A program made the position numbers and the translations under genes. From Ardenticatenaceae bacterium (GTDB lineage Bacteria; Chloroflexota; Anaerolineae; Promineifilales; Promineifilaceae), in assembly GCA_020634455.1 (NCBI GenBank), contig JACKBQ010000001.1, forward strand, positions 2,852,001 through 2,916,000: DNA of 64,000 nt. Direction: 5' to 3'. Of the stretch, positions 26,786 through 35,634 are shown piece by piece. Under the pieces are notes generated by a model. It did no database searches and had not been told where the DNA came from. It saw only the letters and a list, made by a program, of their open reading frames with translations. Numbering within the stretch: position 1 is the first letter of the stretch; each line of letters starts with the position of its first letter.

Positions 26786-26868
26786 AACGGTATTCGGTTA
26801 CCGGTATTCGGTTATCGGTAAAAACTTATTCTTACTGATTACTGACCTACCGATCACTGTTCACGGGT
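26786..26868. repeat. GGTATTCGGTTACCGG fold-back repeat
   Basis: Tandem GGTATTCGGTTACCGG/GGTATTCGGTTATCGG units on one side and ACTGATTACTGACCTACCGATCAC on the other. Same family as 30280-30372 and 62746-62822, and as the insert in the BTAD gene. Confidence 0.6.
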
Positions 26869-28515
26869 TTAGAAACCCATACCGCCGCCGGGCATACCGC
26901 CGCCAGCGGGCATGGCCGGTTCTTCTTCCGGAATGTCGGTGATCAGCGCTTCGGTGGTGAGAACCATAGAAGCGATAGAAGCGGCATTCTCCAAAGCGCC
27001 ACGGGTAACCTTGGCCGGGTCGATGATGCCAGCTTTCACCATGTCGATGTACTCGCCAGTCATCACATTGTAGCCAATATTGCTGTTGCCAGCTTTTTCC
27101 TGCGCCTGGCGCACATTCTGGATAACCACATCGCCATTTTGGCCAGCGTTTTCCGCAATTTTGCGCATGGGAGCTTCCAAAGCACGCTGCAAAATGCCAA
27201 CACCAGTCATCTGGTCGCCATCTGGCAGAACCACATCGTTCAGGGCGGGCAGCGCGTTCAGCAAAGCAACGCCACCACCGGGCACGATGCCTTCTTCCAC
27301 AGCAGCGCGGGTGGCGCTCAGGGCATCTTCTACGCGGTGTTTCTTCTCTTTCAGCTCAACTTCGGTAGCAGCGCCCACGCGGATGATGGCCACACCGCCA
27401 GCCAATTTGGCCAGACGTTCCTGCAATTTTTCGCGGTCGTAGTCGGACGTGCTGCGGTCAATTTCCACTTTGATTTGCTCAACGCGGGCTTTGATCTGCG
27501 CTTCGTCGCCATTGCCATCCACAACAACGGTGTCATCTTTGGAGGAGACGATTTTGGCAGCGCGGCCCAGGTCGCTCAGCTGTACGCTGTCCAGCTTGCG
27601 GCCCATCTCTTCGGTGATAACCTGACCACCGGTGAGAACAGCGATGTCTTGCAGCATGGCTTTACGACGGTCGCCAAAGCCGGGGGCTTTGATGGCCAGC
27701 GCGTTGATCATGCCACGCAGTTTGTTCAACACCAGGGTAGCCAGCGCTTCGCCGTCTACATCTTCAGCAATGATGACCAGGTTTTTGCGGCCGGTCTGCA
27801 CCAGTTTTTCCAGAATCGGAATAATGTCCTGGGCAGAACTGATCTTTTTGTCGTGGATGAGGATGTGGGCATCTTCAATGACCGCTTCCATGGTGTCGGA
27901 ATCGGTAACAAAGTAGGGGCTGATGTAGCCACGGTCGAACTGCATACCTTCTACGTATTCAGTTTCAAATTCCAGGGAGCGGGATTCTTCTACGGTGATA
28001 ACGCCATCTTTACCCACTTTGTCCATCACGTCGGCGATTAGTTCGCCAATGCTGGTGTCCTGGGCAGAGATGGAAGCAACGGAAGCAATTTCCGCTTTGT
28101 CATCAATGGAGATAGCCATGCCGCGGATTTTGTCGGCGAGAGCGGCCGTTCCGGCCTCGATACCGCGCTTCAGGAGCATGGGGTTCGCGCCAGCAGCAAT
28201 GTTCTTCAGACCTTCGTTAACGATGTTCTGGGCCAAGACGGTGGCGGTGGTGGTGCCGTCACCAGCGATGTCGTTGGTTTTGGTGGCTGCTTCTTTGAGC
28301 AGTTGGGCGCCCATGTTCTCGTATGGGTCTTCCAGTTCAATTTCTTTAGCAACGGTCACACCGTCGTGGGTGATGGTGGGAGCGCCGAATTTTTTATCCA
28401 GAGCCACGTTGCGGCCTTTGGGACCGAGGGTGGTGGAAACGGCCGTTGCCAGTGTGTCAATACCTTTTTTCAGCTTACGCCGAGCTTCTTCAGAAAATGC
28501 AAGTTGTTTCGCCAT
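26869..28515 (-). CDS. groL: 60 kDa chaperonin GroEL
   Basis: 548 residues, start at 28515 with GGAG upstream. All family landmarks are present: TLGPKGRNVALDKKFGAP, ATP-site DGTTTATVLA, an apical domain, and GIVPGGGVALL. It ends in the flexible GGMPGGGMGF tail. It forms the 14-mer folding cage with GroES in the cytosol. It lies 19 bases downstream of groS in one operon, under the CIRCE-flanked promoter, and ends before a strong terminator. Confidence 0.98.
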   Translation of the reverse strand: MAKQLAFSEEARRKLKKGIDTLATAVSTTLGPKGRNVALDKKFGAPTITHDGVTVAKEIELEDPYENMGAQLLKEAATKTNDIAGDGTTTATVLAQNIVNEGLKNIAAGANPMLLKRGIEAGTAALADKIRGMAISIDDKAEIASVASISAQDTSIGELIADVMDKVGKDGVITVEESRSLEFETEYVEGMQFDRGYISPYFVTDSDTMEAVIEDAHILIHDKKISSAQDIIPILEKLVQTGRKNLVIIAEDVDGEALATLVLNKLRGMINALAIKAPGFGDRRKAMLQDIAVLTGGQVITEEMGRKLDSVQLSDLGRAAKIVSSKDDTVVVDGNGDEAQIKARVEQIKVEIDRSTSDYDREKLQERLAKLAGGVAIIRVGAATEVELKEKKHRVEDALSATRAAVEEGIVPGGGVALLNALPALNDVVLPDGDQMTGVGILQRALEAPMRKIAENAGQNGDVVIQNVRQAQEKAGNSNIGYNVMTGEYIDMVKAGIIDPAKVTRGALENAASIASMVLTTEALITDIPEEEPAMPAGGGMPGGGMGF

Positions 28516-28534
28516 TTTCAATATTCTCCTTAGA

Positions 28535-28822
28535 TTATTCTACGATTGCCAGTACGTCAGATTCTTTGAGGATAAGCAGTTTTTTGCCGTCGATTTTTAC
28601 TTCGGTGCCACCATATTTGGCATACAGCACTTTGTCGCCAACCTGCACATCCATCTCAACGCGCTTGCCATCTTCATCGCGACGGCCAGGGCCAACGGCG
28701 ATTACTTCGCCTTCCTGTGGTTTTTCTTTTGCAGTTTCTGGCAAAACGAGGCCAGAGGGGGTGGTTTGTTCGCGTTCCATAGGTTCAACAACCAAGCGAT
28801 CACCCAGTGGTTTGAGGTTCAT
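28535..28822 (-). CDS. groS: 10 kDa co-chaperonin GroES
   Basis: 95 residues, the standard length. Start MNLKPLGDRLVVEPMERE, mobile loop TTPSGLVLPETAKEKPQ, and the conserved GDKVLYAKYGGTEVKIDG. It caps the GroEL ring. A GGAG site precedes the ATG at 28822. First gene of the operon. Confidence 0.97.
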   Translation of the reverse strand: MNLKPLGDRLVVEPMEREQTTPSGLVLPETAKEKPQEGEVIAVGPGRRDEDGKRVEMDVQVGDKVLYAKYGGTEVKIDGKKLLILKESDVLAIVE

Positions 28823-28869
28823 AACCTAACTCTCCTTATTCAAAAATTTTGTTTTCAAAGTGGGGTTTT

Positions 28870-28896
28870 TTGGCACTCCCTCTGCTAGAGTGCTAG
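28870..28896 (-). promoter_or_regulatory. CIRCE operator, proximal copy
   Basis: TTGGCACTC-N9-GAGTGCTAG. The inner GCACTC/GAGTGC pairs are exact. It lies downstream of the -10 box over the expected transcription start. Confidence 0.85.
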
Positions 28897-28909
28897 TTGT
28901 TACGAAGGC

Positions 28910-28937
28910 ATTTTAGCAGAATTCAAAGCCGTGTCAA
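28910..28937 (-). promoter_or_regulatory. sigma-70-type promoter of groES-groEL
   Basis: On the reverse strand TTGACA (28937-28932) and TAAAAT (28915-28910) are separated by 16 bases. It is flanked on both sides by CIRCE operators, which explains heat-shock control. Confidence 0.85.
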
Positions 28938-28944
28938 GCAAATT

Positions 28945-28971
28945 TTAGCACTCATTTTTGATGATTGCTAA
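28945..28971 (-). promoter_or_regulatory. CIRCE operator, distal copy
   Basis: TTAGCACTC-N9-GATTGCTAA: consensus left arm, one mismatch in the right arm. It lies just upstream of the -35 box. CIRCE is the HrcA repressor binding site. hrcA is not in the window. Confidence 0.8.
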
Positions 28972-28997
28972 ATTCTGATGTAATTCATATGTTTGGT

Positions 28998-30209
28998 TTA
29001 TGGTTCGGTTTCCAGAGCGGCACGACGGCATTCTACCAAACCTTGTTGGGCATCGTCGGCGTACAACACGCTAACAGCGGCAGCTTGCTGGAAGTATGGC
29101 TCGGCCAGCGGGCAGTTTTGCGTGCCCTGGCGCAGGTACGTATCTGCCAGGAGGTAGAAAAAGCGGGCGTTGAGTTCAGTTGGTTCCCCATAGAGTTCCA
29201 CTGCCTTGCTAAATTCTTCGATGGCTTGCTCAAATTTGTTCAGGCGCACATACGCTTCCCCAAGACGGCCGTGTGCCCGCGCCACGTTTGGGTCCAGGGC
29301 AATGGCTTGCAGGCCATTTTCCTCAGCCAGCTGATCTTGCCCGAGCTGCAAGTACATGTGGGCCAGCCCGTCGTACCCGGCGGCAAAGTTGGGGTCAATA
29401 TCTACTGCTTCCTGGAAGCTCAGAATGGCTTCGGAGACGTTGCCATCGCCAAAAAAGTTGTAGCCGAGTTCGTAAAACAGTTCGGGCAGTTGCTCTGCCT
29501 GCAAGCCAAGTTGGAACTGTTCGCGAGCGGCCGTATACGAATCTTGATTGGTGAGGGTGATGCCGAGATAGAGTCGCCCCAGTGGGTTGTCTGGCTCAAT
29601 TGTGGTGGCTTCCAGCGCACGATCTTGTGCGTTTTGGTACAGCTCTGGCTCAAATTGCAGCACCAGCCCGGCCGCTGAGTAAGCATACGCTGTAGCGTTA
29701 TCCGGGTTGATGCTAATAGCGGTTTCGGCAGCGCGGTACGCCTGGGCAAACTGCAAATCGGCGGCGGTGGGGTCGCCTGCGTTGTTGAGGCGTTCTCCGT
29801 TGGCAATGTGGGCAGCAGCAACGGCCGTCCAGATGCGATCATTTTCCGGGGCCAGAACGGCCGCTTCCTCCGCCCGCGCCAGCGCCTCTTCCGCCTGACG
29901 AATTTTGATGAGCAGTTCAATGTAGCGAATGTAAATTTCCGGCTTGGTAGCGTCCAGCCGCACCGCCTCGCCGTAATAGCCAGCGGCCTCTTCCAACGAA
30001 CCTTCACGCTCGGCGATGTCGGCCAGCAGGGCGTACTCTGTGGCGGAGCGGGTTGGCTCTGGTGTGGGCGTTGGCACAATCACATCCCGCACCTCTTCTG
30101 CATTTTGGATGACAAACACGCCAAAGCCAATGCCTACCAGGATAAAAATCACCAGCAAGCAAGATGGCCCTCGGCGCGGATAAGGTGGGTCTTTGCGTTC
30201 AATAATCAT
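28998..30209 (-). CDS. Membrane-anchored TPR protein
   Basis: About 403 residues. An N-terminal signal anchor near residues ~12-32 (CLLVIFILVGIGFGVFVI) is followed by a TPTPEPT spacer. At least six TPR units follow, to about residue 375 (for example AAGYYGEAVRLDATKPEIY and AEENGLQAIALDPNVARAHG). The N-terminus probably lies inside and the TPR domain outside. Three in-frame ATGs at 30248, 30230 and 30209 compete; no SD decides. The role is likely protein binding at the envelope. Confidence 0.75.
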   Translation of the reverse strand: MIIERKDPPYPRRGPSCLLVIFILVGIGFGVFVIQNAEEVRDVIVPTPTPEPTRSATEYALLADIAEREGSLEEAAGYYGEAVRLDATKPEIYIRYIELLIKIRQAEEALARAEEAAVLAPENDRIWTAVAAAHIANGERLNNAGDPTAADLQFAQAYRAAETAISINPDNATAYAYSAAGLVLQFEPELYQNAQDRALEATTIEPDNPLGRLYLGITLTNQDSYTAAREQFQLGLQAEQLPELFYELGYNFFGDGNVSEAILSFQEAVDIDPNFAAGYDGLAHMYLQLGQDQLAEENGLQAIALDPNVARAHGRLGEAYVRLNKFEQAIEEFSKAVELYGEPTELNARFFYLLADTYLRQGTQNCPLAEPYFQQAAAVSVLYADDAQQGLVECRRAALETEP

Positions 30210-30279
30210 CAGAAGCCGCGATCTTAACATCGCTTTGGGGGGCGTCAAGGCGAGGGATTTTGGTTCTTGCGAATCTCTA

Positions 30280-30372
30280 ATTCAGTAATCAGTAAGTCAG
30301 TAATCGGTAATCAGGAATAATGAATCAACTAAACTGATTACTGACTTACTGATTACGGATTCCCGTTCACCA
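30280..30372. repeat. TCAGTAATCAGTAAGTCAGTAATCGG fold-back repeat
   Basis: One arm CAGTAATCAGTAAGTCAGTAATC pairs with GATTACTGACTTACTGATTAC. Its right end (30353-30372) supplies the last codons of the glycosyltransferase gene. Related to the repeats near 26786 and 62746. Confidence 0.6.
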
Positions 30373-31324
30373 ATTCACGGTTGCGCCAGCGCCAGAGCAG
30401 GCCCACCGGGTAGCCAAGCATTTTGGCCACGTCGCCCACCAGTCGAATGAGGGGGATGAGGGCAAAGGCGCGGGCGCGGGAGGGGGGGCGCCAGCCCCAG
30501 GTGTTGCTCCAGAGGCGCTGGGCGGGCTTTTGGCAGTAGACGCCGCTGCCGAGCAGCAGCAGCACCCAGCCAGGCCATTTTTCGCGCCAGATGAGGCGCA
30601 AAATGTAGGGCAATCCCACCAGATAGGTGAGGTAGCGTACCAGATGACGTTTGGGCCACAGGTTTGCTTTGCCGTCGCCGCGGGCGTAGCGGTAATACTG
30701 TTTGAAGTAGCCGGTTAAATCACCACGGGGGCGGAAGTAGGCAACGGCCGTATCCACAAACGGAAACGCACCATATTTTTCTCGCAGGGCAAAGTCGAAC
30801 ACCAAATCTTCGCTGTAATCCAGCCATTCCGGGTAGCCGCCGACGGCTTCCCAGGCGGTTTTGAGGAAAGCGACAGAGCGGCTGGAGGGTAGGAAATTTT
30901 CGGGCACAATGTCTTGACGGGTGGGCAGTACGGTGGACCCCATTACCACTTCAAAATCGGTGTACGGGTCTGGCTCGAACCAACCGCTGGTAACGGCCGT
31001 TTCTTCTAACACAATCGGCCGTACCAGTTCTTCTAGCCAGTACGGGGCCAGCACCACGCCGGCATCGGTGGCGGCAATAATAGGCCCGGCAGCCGCGCCG
31101 ATGGCAATATTGCGCCCCTGGCTGATGTTTGCGCCGGGAGCGACCAAAATTTTGAGCGGCAGCCACGTTTTGTACTCCGTTAAGATTTCCAGGGTGTCAT
31201 CGGTAGAACCGCCATCGCAGATAACCAGCTCGTCTGGCGGCTGGCTTTGTTGAATGAGTGAATCGAGCAACGGCCGTATGGCTTCCCCTTCATTTTTTAC
31301 TGTGACAATCACCGAAACTTTCAT
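30353..31324 (-). CDS. Family 2 glycosyltransferase, membrane-associated
   Basis: 323 residues from the ATG at 31324. GT-A fold: VSVIVTVKNEGEAIRPLLDSL, CDGGSTDDTLEIL, and the DxD-like IAATDAGVVL. Then comes the YSEDLVFDFAL acceptor loop (ED). C-terminal hydrophobic segments follow (GWVLLLLGSGV, RAFALIPLIRLVGDV). It should transfer sugar from an NDP-sugar at the inner membrane. The last residues (ELVNGNP) lie within a dispersed repeat, so the original C-terminus may have been different. Confidence 0.85.
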   Translation of the reverse strand: MKVSVIVTVKNEGEAIRPLLDSLIQQSQPPDELVICDGGSTDDTLEILTEYKTWLPLKILVAPGANISQGRNIAIGAAAGPIIAATDAGVVLAPYWLEELVRPIVLEETAVTSGWFEPDPYTDFEVVMGSTVLPTRQDIVPENFLPSSRSVAFLKTAWEAVGGYPEWLDYSEDLVFDFALREKYGAFPFVDTAVAYFRPRGDLTGYFKQYYRYARGDGKANLWPKRHLVRYLTYLVGLPYILRLIWREKWPGWVLLLLGSGVYCQKPAQRLWSNTWGWRPPSRARAFALIPLIRLVGDVAKMLGYPVGLLWRWRNRELVNGNP

Positions 31325-31524
31325 CAACGCGGTTCCTTTGAAACGATATGTTATAATCCCGCCCTAGCGCAAGAATTTTTGCCCAAAGGGACCTAAAAGT
31401 CCCTAAAGGTACTCACAGTACCCAACCTGCTTTTACAATAACCCCTAAAATATAAACTGGTTGCACCCAACCGGATAACTGCTAATGATGCTCTGGTTTG
31501 TGTACGGCCGTTTGGAAAATAAAG

Positions 31525-32523
31525 ATGGAAAAGTTAGATTTATCAATTGTTGTTCCCGTTTATAACGAAGAAGAAAATTTAGAGCCATTGCTGGCCGAAA
31601 TCACCGCCGCCCTCAAAGATGAGCCCATTCGCTACGAAGTTGTTTTTGTGGATGATGGCAGCAGCGACAGCAGCTTTGCCGTGCTGGAAAAGCTGCACCA
31701 GGCAGATGATCGGGTCGTGGCGATTCAGTTTCGACGCAATCATGGGCAAACGGCTGGCTTTGCTGCCGGGTTCGACCAGGCCAGAGGTCGCTACATCCTC
31801 ACCATAGACGCCGACCGCCAAAACGACCCCGCCGACATCCCTGCCATGATCAAAAAGCTGGAAGAAGGGTACGATGTGGTCAACGGCTGGCGCGAGAACC
31901 GCCAGGATGCATTTTTGATGCGCAAACTGCCCTCCTTCATTGCCAACCGGCTCATTGCCCGGCTTAGCGATGTGCCGCTGCGTGACCGGGGCTGCTCGCT
32001 GCGCGTCTTTCGCGCCGAGGTGACGGAGGAGCTAAAGCTGTACGGCGAACTGCACCGCTTCATCCCGGAGATGGTGAGCTTTGCCGGGTTCAGCATGGCC
32101 GAAGTGCCGGTGAACCATCGCCCGCGCGTGGCAGGCACCTCCAAATACGGCATCTCGCGCACCTTCCGCGTCATTGTAGATTTGTTTACCGTCCTCTTTT
32201 TGCGCAAATACAGCGACCGGCCGATGCATCTGTTCGGCATGTTGGGCATCTCTTCTGGCGGGTTGGGCGTGTTGATGGGGCTTTACCTCAGCTGGCTCAA
32301 AGTGTGGTCTGGCATTCAGGCCAATAACTTCTGGATTGGTTTTCGTGACTATGATATTGGAGAACGGCCGTTGCTCCTGCTGGCCGTTTTGCTGGTGATT
32401 CTGGGCGTGCAGTTCCTGGTCATGGGTCTCATCGCCGAGCTGATGGTGCGCACCTACTACGAATCGCAGAACAAAACCGTCTACTACATCCGCCAAGTTA
32501 TCGGCGGGGACGCCAATAGCTAA
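31525..32523 (+). CDS. Polyisoprenyl-phosphate glycosyltransferase (DPM1/GtrB-like)
   Basis: 332 residues from the ATG at 31525. GT2 motifs: LSIVVPVYNEEENLEPLL, FVDDGSSDSS, QFRRNHGQTAGFAAGFD, TIDADRQNDP, and a RGCSLRVFR loop. Two C-terminal membrane helices follow near residues 235-260 and 290-315. The family moves a sugar from UDP- or GDP-sugar to a polyprenyl phosphate on the cytoplasmic face. The longer frame begins at a GTG at 31498. No SD is obvious. It is divergent from the other glycosyltransferase. Confidence 0.88.
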   Translation: MEKLDLSIVVPVYNEEENLEPLLAEITAALKDEPIRYEVVFVDDGSSDSSFAVLEKLHQADDRVVAIQFRRNHGQTAGFAAGFDQARGRYILTIDADRQNDPADIPAMIKKLEEGYDVVNGWRENRQDAFLMRKLPSFIANRLIARLSDVPLRDRGCSLRVFRAEVTEELKLYGELHRFIPEMVSFAGFSMAEVPVNHRPRVAGTSKYGISRTFRVIVDLFTVLFLRKYSDRPMHLFGMLGISSGGLGVLMGLYLSWLKVWSGIQANNFWIGFRDYDIGERPLLLLAVLLVILGVQFLVMGLIAELMVRTYYESQNKTVYYIRQVIGGDANS

Positions 32524-32737
32524 TTTCACGCGGGGCTGCGGTCGGCGTCCCGCTGTACCGCTTACTTCGCAAATGTGAACCTCTGAATTTTAGCAAAAGT
32601 TTGGGTGGGGAACGGCCGTTTCCATCCAAACTTTTGCCACTCCCCACATTCCATACAGGCAAAGTAAGTGGCGAGGCGGGACGCCTGCCACAGCCCGAAA
32701 TTTAGAAGGCCCGCCTGCCGCGAGTGCAAGACAGAAT
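32524..32737. repeat. Nested inverted-repeat element between the glycosyltransferase and a lipoprotein
   Basis: The inner 12-bp arms GCAAAAGTTTGG / CCAAACTTTTGC enclose a segment holding ACGGCCGT. Outer imperfect arms are CGTCCCGC...CGCTTACTTCGC and GCAAAGTAAGTGGCGAGGCGGGACG. A diverged copy of its left part lies at 33812-33868 in the same orientation. Confidence 0.6.
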
Positions 32738-33760
32738 TTATGAATCTATCCATAAATCCGCAGGCGTATCAATGCAAGGCTGCTCGTTCGGATCGGTGAA
32801 TTTTTCATAAAGCGTTTCTGGTGTGAAATCAGTTTTTTCCTCTAAAGGAAAGTAAGTTTCCTGTGAAATGCGGACAATTTCCTCAATTGTCCTGTAATGA
32901 CCCGGTATCCAGGTACGTATTGTAGGTCCTACAGGAAACAGATCGGGCCTTTCTGTTTCTACAACACCAGGTTCAAAACAGGCAGTAATCATCCCATGGT
33001 TTTCCGCAGCATTCACATAGTAACGAAAACTTATTCCTTGCTCTTGGTAAACGATAATTAGCTGAAAAGGTAAAACCTCCCCTGGAAGCAACTCGCTGAA
33101 CGTTTTAAGCCATACTTCATCTGGGACCCCGTAAAGCGTTAACATTGTTTTAGGGTCGTATCCTGGTACATTTATAGGAGTAACAGAAATTCCGCTTATA
33201 GTTCTGGACTCATCCCAACTGTAAGATACATAATAACTAAATCCTGGCACTGCAACAGGCTCAGGTATTGGTAACTTTGCAGAGGCTCCTATAGAAGTTT
33301 CATCAATTTTTGTTACAAAAGATCTCAAAAATGGTTCAACGTCTGGCCAGAGTGTTTGTCCTGGTGTTGCTCCCCACCAACAAGGCAGTAAGCAATTAGG
33401 ATTCTGGTTGTCTTCCAAGAGAGTTAAAACCGTCCTAGCTGCCTCATCTGGTGACAAAGTTGGCCAGAGTGTTGGTGGCATTGTTGCTGAAGGCAAAGGT
33501 GTTTGTGTAGGTGGCAGTGTTGATGAACTGGCAATTGTGGGTATTGGTGTCCATGGTGCGGTGGAAGTTTGTGAGATAGAGCTGGTAGGGACAGCCGTCA
33601 CGGTATTTTGCAATACAACCGCTTGCTCGCTAACAATTGTTTCGATAGTAGGTGCGTCTGCGATACTCTGATCAACAATTGGTTGACATCCCATCAATAA
33701 CAGGATTGAACAAATTCCAAACAAAAGGGTATTTGTCAGTTTAAAGAAATTATTGAACAT
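32738..33760 (-). CDS. Predicted lipoprotein of unknown function
   Basis: 340 residues from the ATG at 33760 (AGCAGG upstream). Lipobox LLLMGC near residue 25, then a Thr/Pro/Ser-rich spacer. A ~230-residue globular domain begins with NPNCLLPCWWGATPGQT. I know that Cys/Trp motif only as recurrent in lipoproteins of this phylum; it has no function assigned. The gene is visibly more AT-rich than its neighbours. It lies between two direct copies of a repeat (32567-32640 and 33812-33868), which hints at acquisition as a unit. Confidence 0.75.
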   Translation of the reverse strand: MFNNFFKLTNTLLFGICSILLLMGCQPIVDQSIADAPTIETIVSEQAVVLQNTVTAVPTSSISQTSTAPWTPIPTIASSSTLPPTQTPLPSATMPPTLWPTLSPDEAARTVLTLLEDNQNPNCLLPCWWGATPGQTLWPDVEPFLRSFVTKIDETSIGASAKLPIPEPVAVPGFSYYVSYSWDESRTISGISVTPINVPGYDPKTMLTLYGVPDEVWLKTFSELLPGEVLPFQLIIVYQEQGISFRYYVNAAENHGMITACFEPGVVETERPDLFPVGPTIRTWIPGHYRTIEEIVRISQETYFPLEEKTDFTPETLYEKFTDPNEQPCIDTPADLWIDS

Positions 33761-33811
33761 TTTTACCTGCTCCGGCGCGGTCTTTGACGAGCGCAAAACC
33801 TCGTCCGGCTA

Positions 33812-33868
33812 CTTTACAAATATGAACCCTTGGATTTTAGCAGAAGCTTGGTGAGAAACGGCCGTTTA
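33812..33868. repeat. Diverged second copy of the 32.5-kb repeat
   Basis: TACAAATATGAACCCTTGG ... AGCAGAAGCTTGG ... AACGGCCGTTT follows the same order as 32567-32615 in the same orientation. Similarity is about 75-80 percent by eye. Confidence 0.55.
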
Positions 33869-33912
33869 CCGCACACATCATACAATCAGAAAAAAGGAAA
33901 TTCAAACTCTCC

Positions 33913-34545
33913 TCAAGATGGAATCTCCAAGCGCAGCTGATCCAAAAAAGCGTGCATGAACGCATTGCGCCGCACCGCTTCGTCTCGTGCGGCCTGGGTG
34001 TGCAGGGTTTGGCCAATTTTGAGCAGCTTGCGGTAAAAATGGTCAATCGTGTACGCCAGATCGTCTGGTTCGCGGGTTTGGCAGAAGGGGTCGGTTGGGT
34101 TGTACAACGGCCGTTCCACAGCCCCACCCACCATCAAACAACGCGCCACCCCAATCGCCCCAATCGCATCCAGCCGATCCGCATCCTGCACCACCTTCGC
34201 CTCCAACGTCGTGGGCGCAATGCCCGCGCTAAAGCTGTGCGCGGCGATGGCGTGGGCAATGCCCGCCAAATGCGCTTCGGGATAACCAATCGTGCGCAAA
34301 AAACGGATCGCCTCGGCCGCCGCCAATCGCGATGCTTCCTGCCGATTCGGCGCATTTTTGGGCAGCGTCACGCAGTCGTGCAGCCAGGCGGCAGGCAGCG
34401 CCACCGCCAATTCAGCGGCCTCCAATTCAGCCAGCCGCCGCGCCATCAACACCACCCGCTCAATGTGCTGCATGTCGTGCGCCGCGTCGGTGGCCATCTT
34501 CTGTTGTAAATACGCTCTGCATTTAGCTTCTACCTTTTCCAGCAC
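33913..34545 (-). CDS. HD-domain phosphohydrolase
   Basis: 210 residues, GTG start at 34545 with GGAG upstream. Metal-site residues: His in HDMQHIERV, His-Asp in AAWLHDCVTL, His in HAIAAHSFS, Asp in VVQDADRLDAIGAIG. This follows the HD hydrolase order of the YedJ-type family. It probably cleaves a phosphate ester or nucleotide. The substrate cannot be told. Confidence 0.9.
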   Translation of the reverse strand: MLEKVEAKCRAYLQQKMATDAAHDMQHIERVVLMARRLAELEAAELAVALPAAWLHDCVTLPKNAPNRQEASRLAAAEAIRFLRTIGYPEAHLAGIAHAIAAHSFSAGIAPTTLEAKVVQDADRLDAIGAIGVARCLMVGGAVERPLYNPTDPFCQTREPDDLAYTIDHFYRKLLKIGQTLHTQAARDEAVRRNAFMHAFLDQLRLEIPS

Positions 34546-34550
34546 ACCAT

Positions 34551-34613
34551 CTCCTCTCTGTGTAACTCTGTTTTGCTCCGTGTAGCTCTGTGTTCCTTAT
34601 TGCATCTCCAAAA
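34551..34613. repeat. CTCTGTGTAACTCTGTTTTGCTCC-type repeat in the HD/rhomboid gap
   Basis: Repeated CTCTGTGT/GTAGCTCTGTGT units, similar to the ends of the repeats near 12752 and 36828. The rest of the 34546-34706 gap holds only the SD of the rhomboid gene. Confidence 0.45.
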
Positions 34614-34706
34614 TTCATCCAATTCTAGCATGAAAATCAACGTCCAAATTCGCCCATTCCCCACTTTCATGCTATGAATTGAGCCACACAAACAAAGGAG
34701 CAGAAA

Positions 34707-35453
34707 ATGATTCCAATTGGTGATGACAATTACGGCCGTACCACCACCCCCTACGTCAACTACATCCTCATCGCCCTCAACCTCCTCGTCTTCGTCATTT
34801 TTCAGGGCGCAGGCAACAATTTGGACTTCACCTACGCCTTCTCCACCGTGCCCCAGGAAATCATCACCGGGGAAGATTTGGTCACGAAAGACCAAATTTA
34901 CGTTGAATCCAGCACCGGGCAGCAGTTCACCGTCCCCGGCTTGCAGCCCACGCCCATTTCCGTCTACATTACCCTGCTCACCTCCATGTTTATGCACGGT
35001 GGCTGGGCGCACATCCTGGGCAACATGCTCTACCTCTGGATTTTTGGCGACAATTTAGAAGATCGGTTGGGACACGGCCGTTATCTCATTTTCTACCTAC
35101 TCGTTGGCCTGTTGGCTTCCCTGGCCCACGTTTTCGCCTCCGTAGCTCTGGGCGACAACCTGCAAATTCCCAGTCTCGGCGCGTCCGGCGCGATTGCGGG
35201 CGTGCTGGCTGGCTACCTCATCCTCTTCCCGCAAAATCGCGTCACCGTCATTTTGGTGCGCGTGGTCACGCAGGTGCGCGCCATTTTTGTCGTGGGCTTG
35301 TGGTTTGTATTGCAGTTGTTTGGTGGCCTGGGCACGCTCACAGGCGGCAGCGACGGCGTCGCTTACGCCGCCCATATCGGCGGCTTCATTGCTGGTTTGG
35401 TGCTCATCAAACTGTTCGATTCAAATCGTTCCTCGCGCCGGAGTTTTACATAA
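34707..35453 (+). CDS. Rhomboid family intramembrane serine protease
   Basis: 248 residues, six or seven membrane helices. The catalytic Ser is in LGASGAIAGVLAGYL (~residue 160) and the His in YAAHIGGFIAGL (~225). The cap motif HGGWAHILGNMLYLWIFGDN (~residues 98-117) is complete. It cleaves membrane proteins within the bilayer. AAAGGAG lies 6 bases before the ATG. A long loop between helix 1 and helix 2 (residues ~35-85) holds an extra region. Confidence 0.95.
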   Translation: MIPIGDDNYGRTTTPYVNYILIALNLLVFVIFQGAGNNLDFTYAFSTVPQEIITGEDLVTKDQIYVESSTGQQFTVPGLQPTPISVYITLLTSMFMHGGWAHILGNMLYLWIFGDNLEDRLGHGRYLIFYLLVGLLASLAHVFASVALGDNLQIPSLGASGAIAGVLAGYLILFPQNRVTVILVRVVTQVRAIFVVGLWFVLQLFGGLGTLTGGSDGVAYAAHIGGFIAGLVLIKLFDSNRSSRRSFT

Positions 35454-35540
35454 AACATCATCTTTACCCGTGCCAACGAGGATGTTACAATGGAACGCGT
35501 TACATAAAATGCGCCAACGTCGTACCAAAAGAAGAATGAT

Positions 35541-35590
35541 CGGAGATTAGAGAGTACCAATCTCCACTCTCCAATCTCTAATCTCCAATT
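35541..35590. repeat. GGAGATTAGAGAG / CTCTAATCTCC fold-back repeat
   Basis: Third copy of the family at 5319 and 13702. It lies between the rhomboid gene and the NTPase. Confidence 0.55.
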
Positions 35591-35634
35591 CGGAACCAGA
35601 CACAAACAAGGTTCCCCAAAAATTGCAGAAGTGT

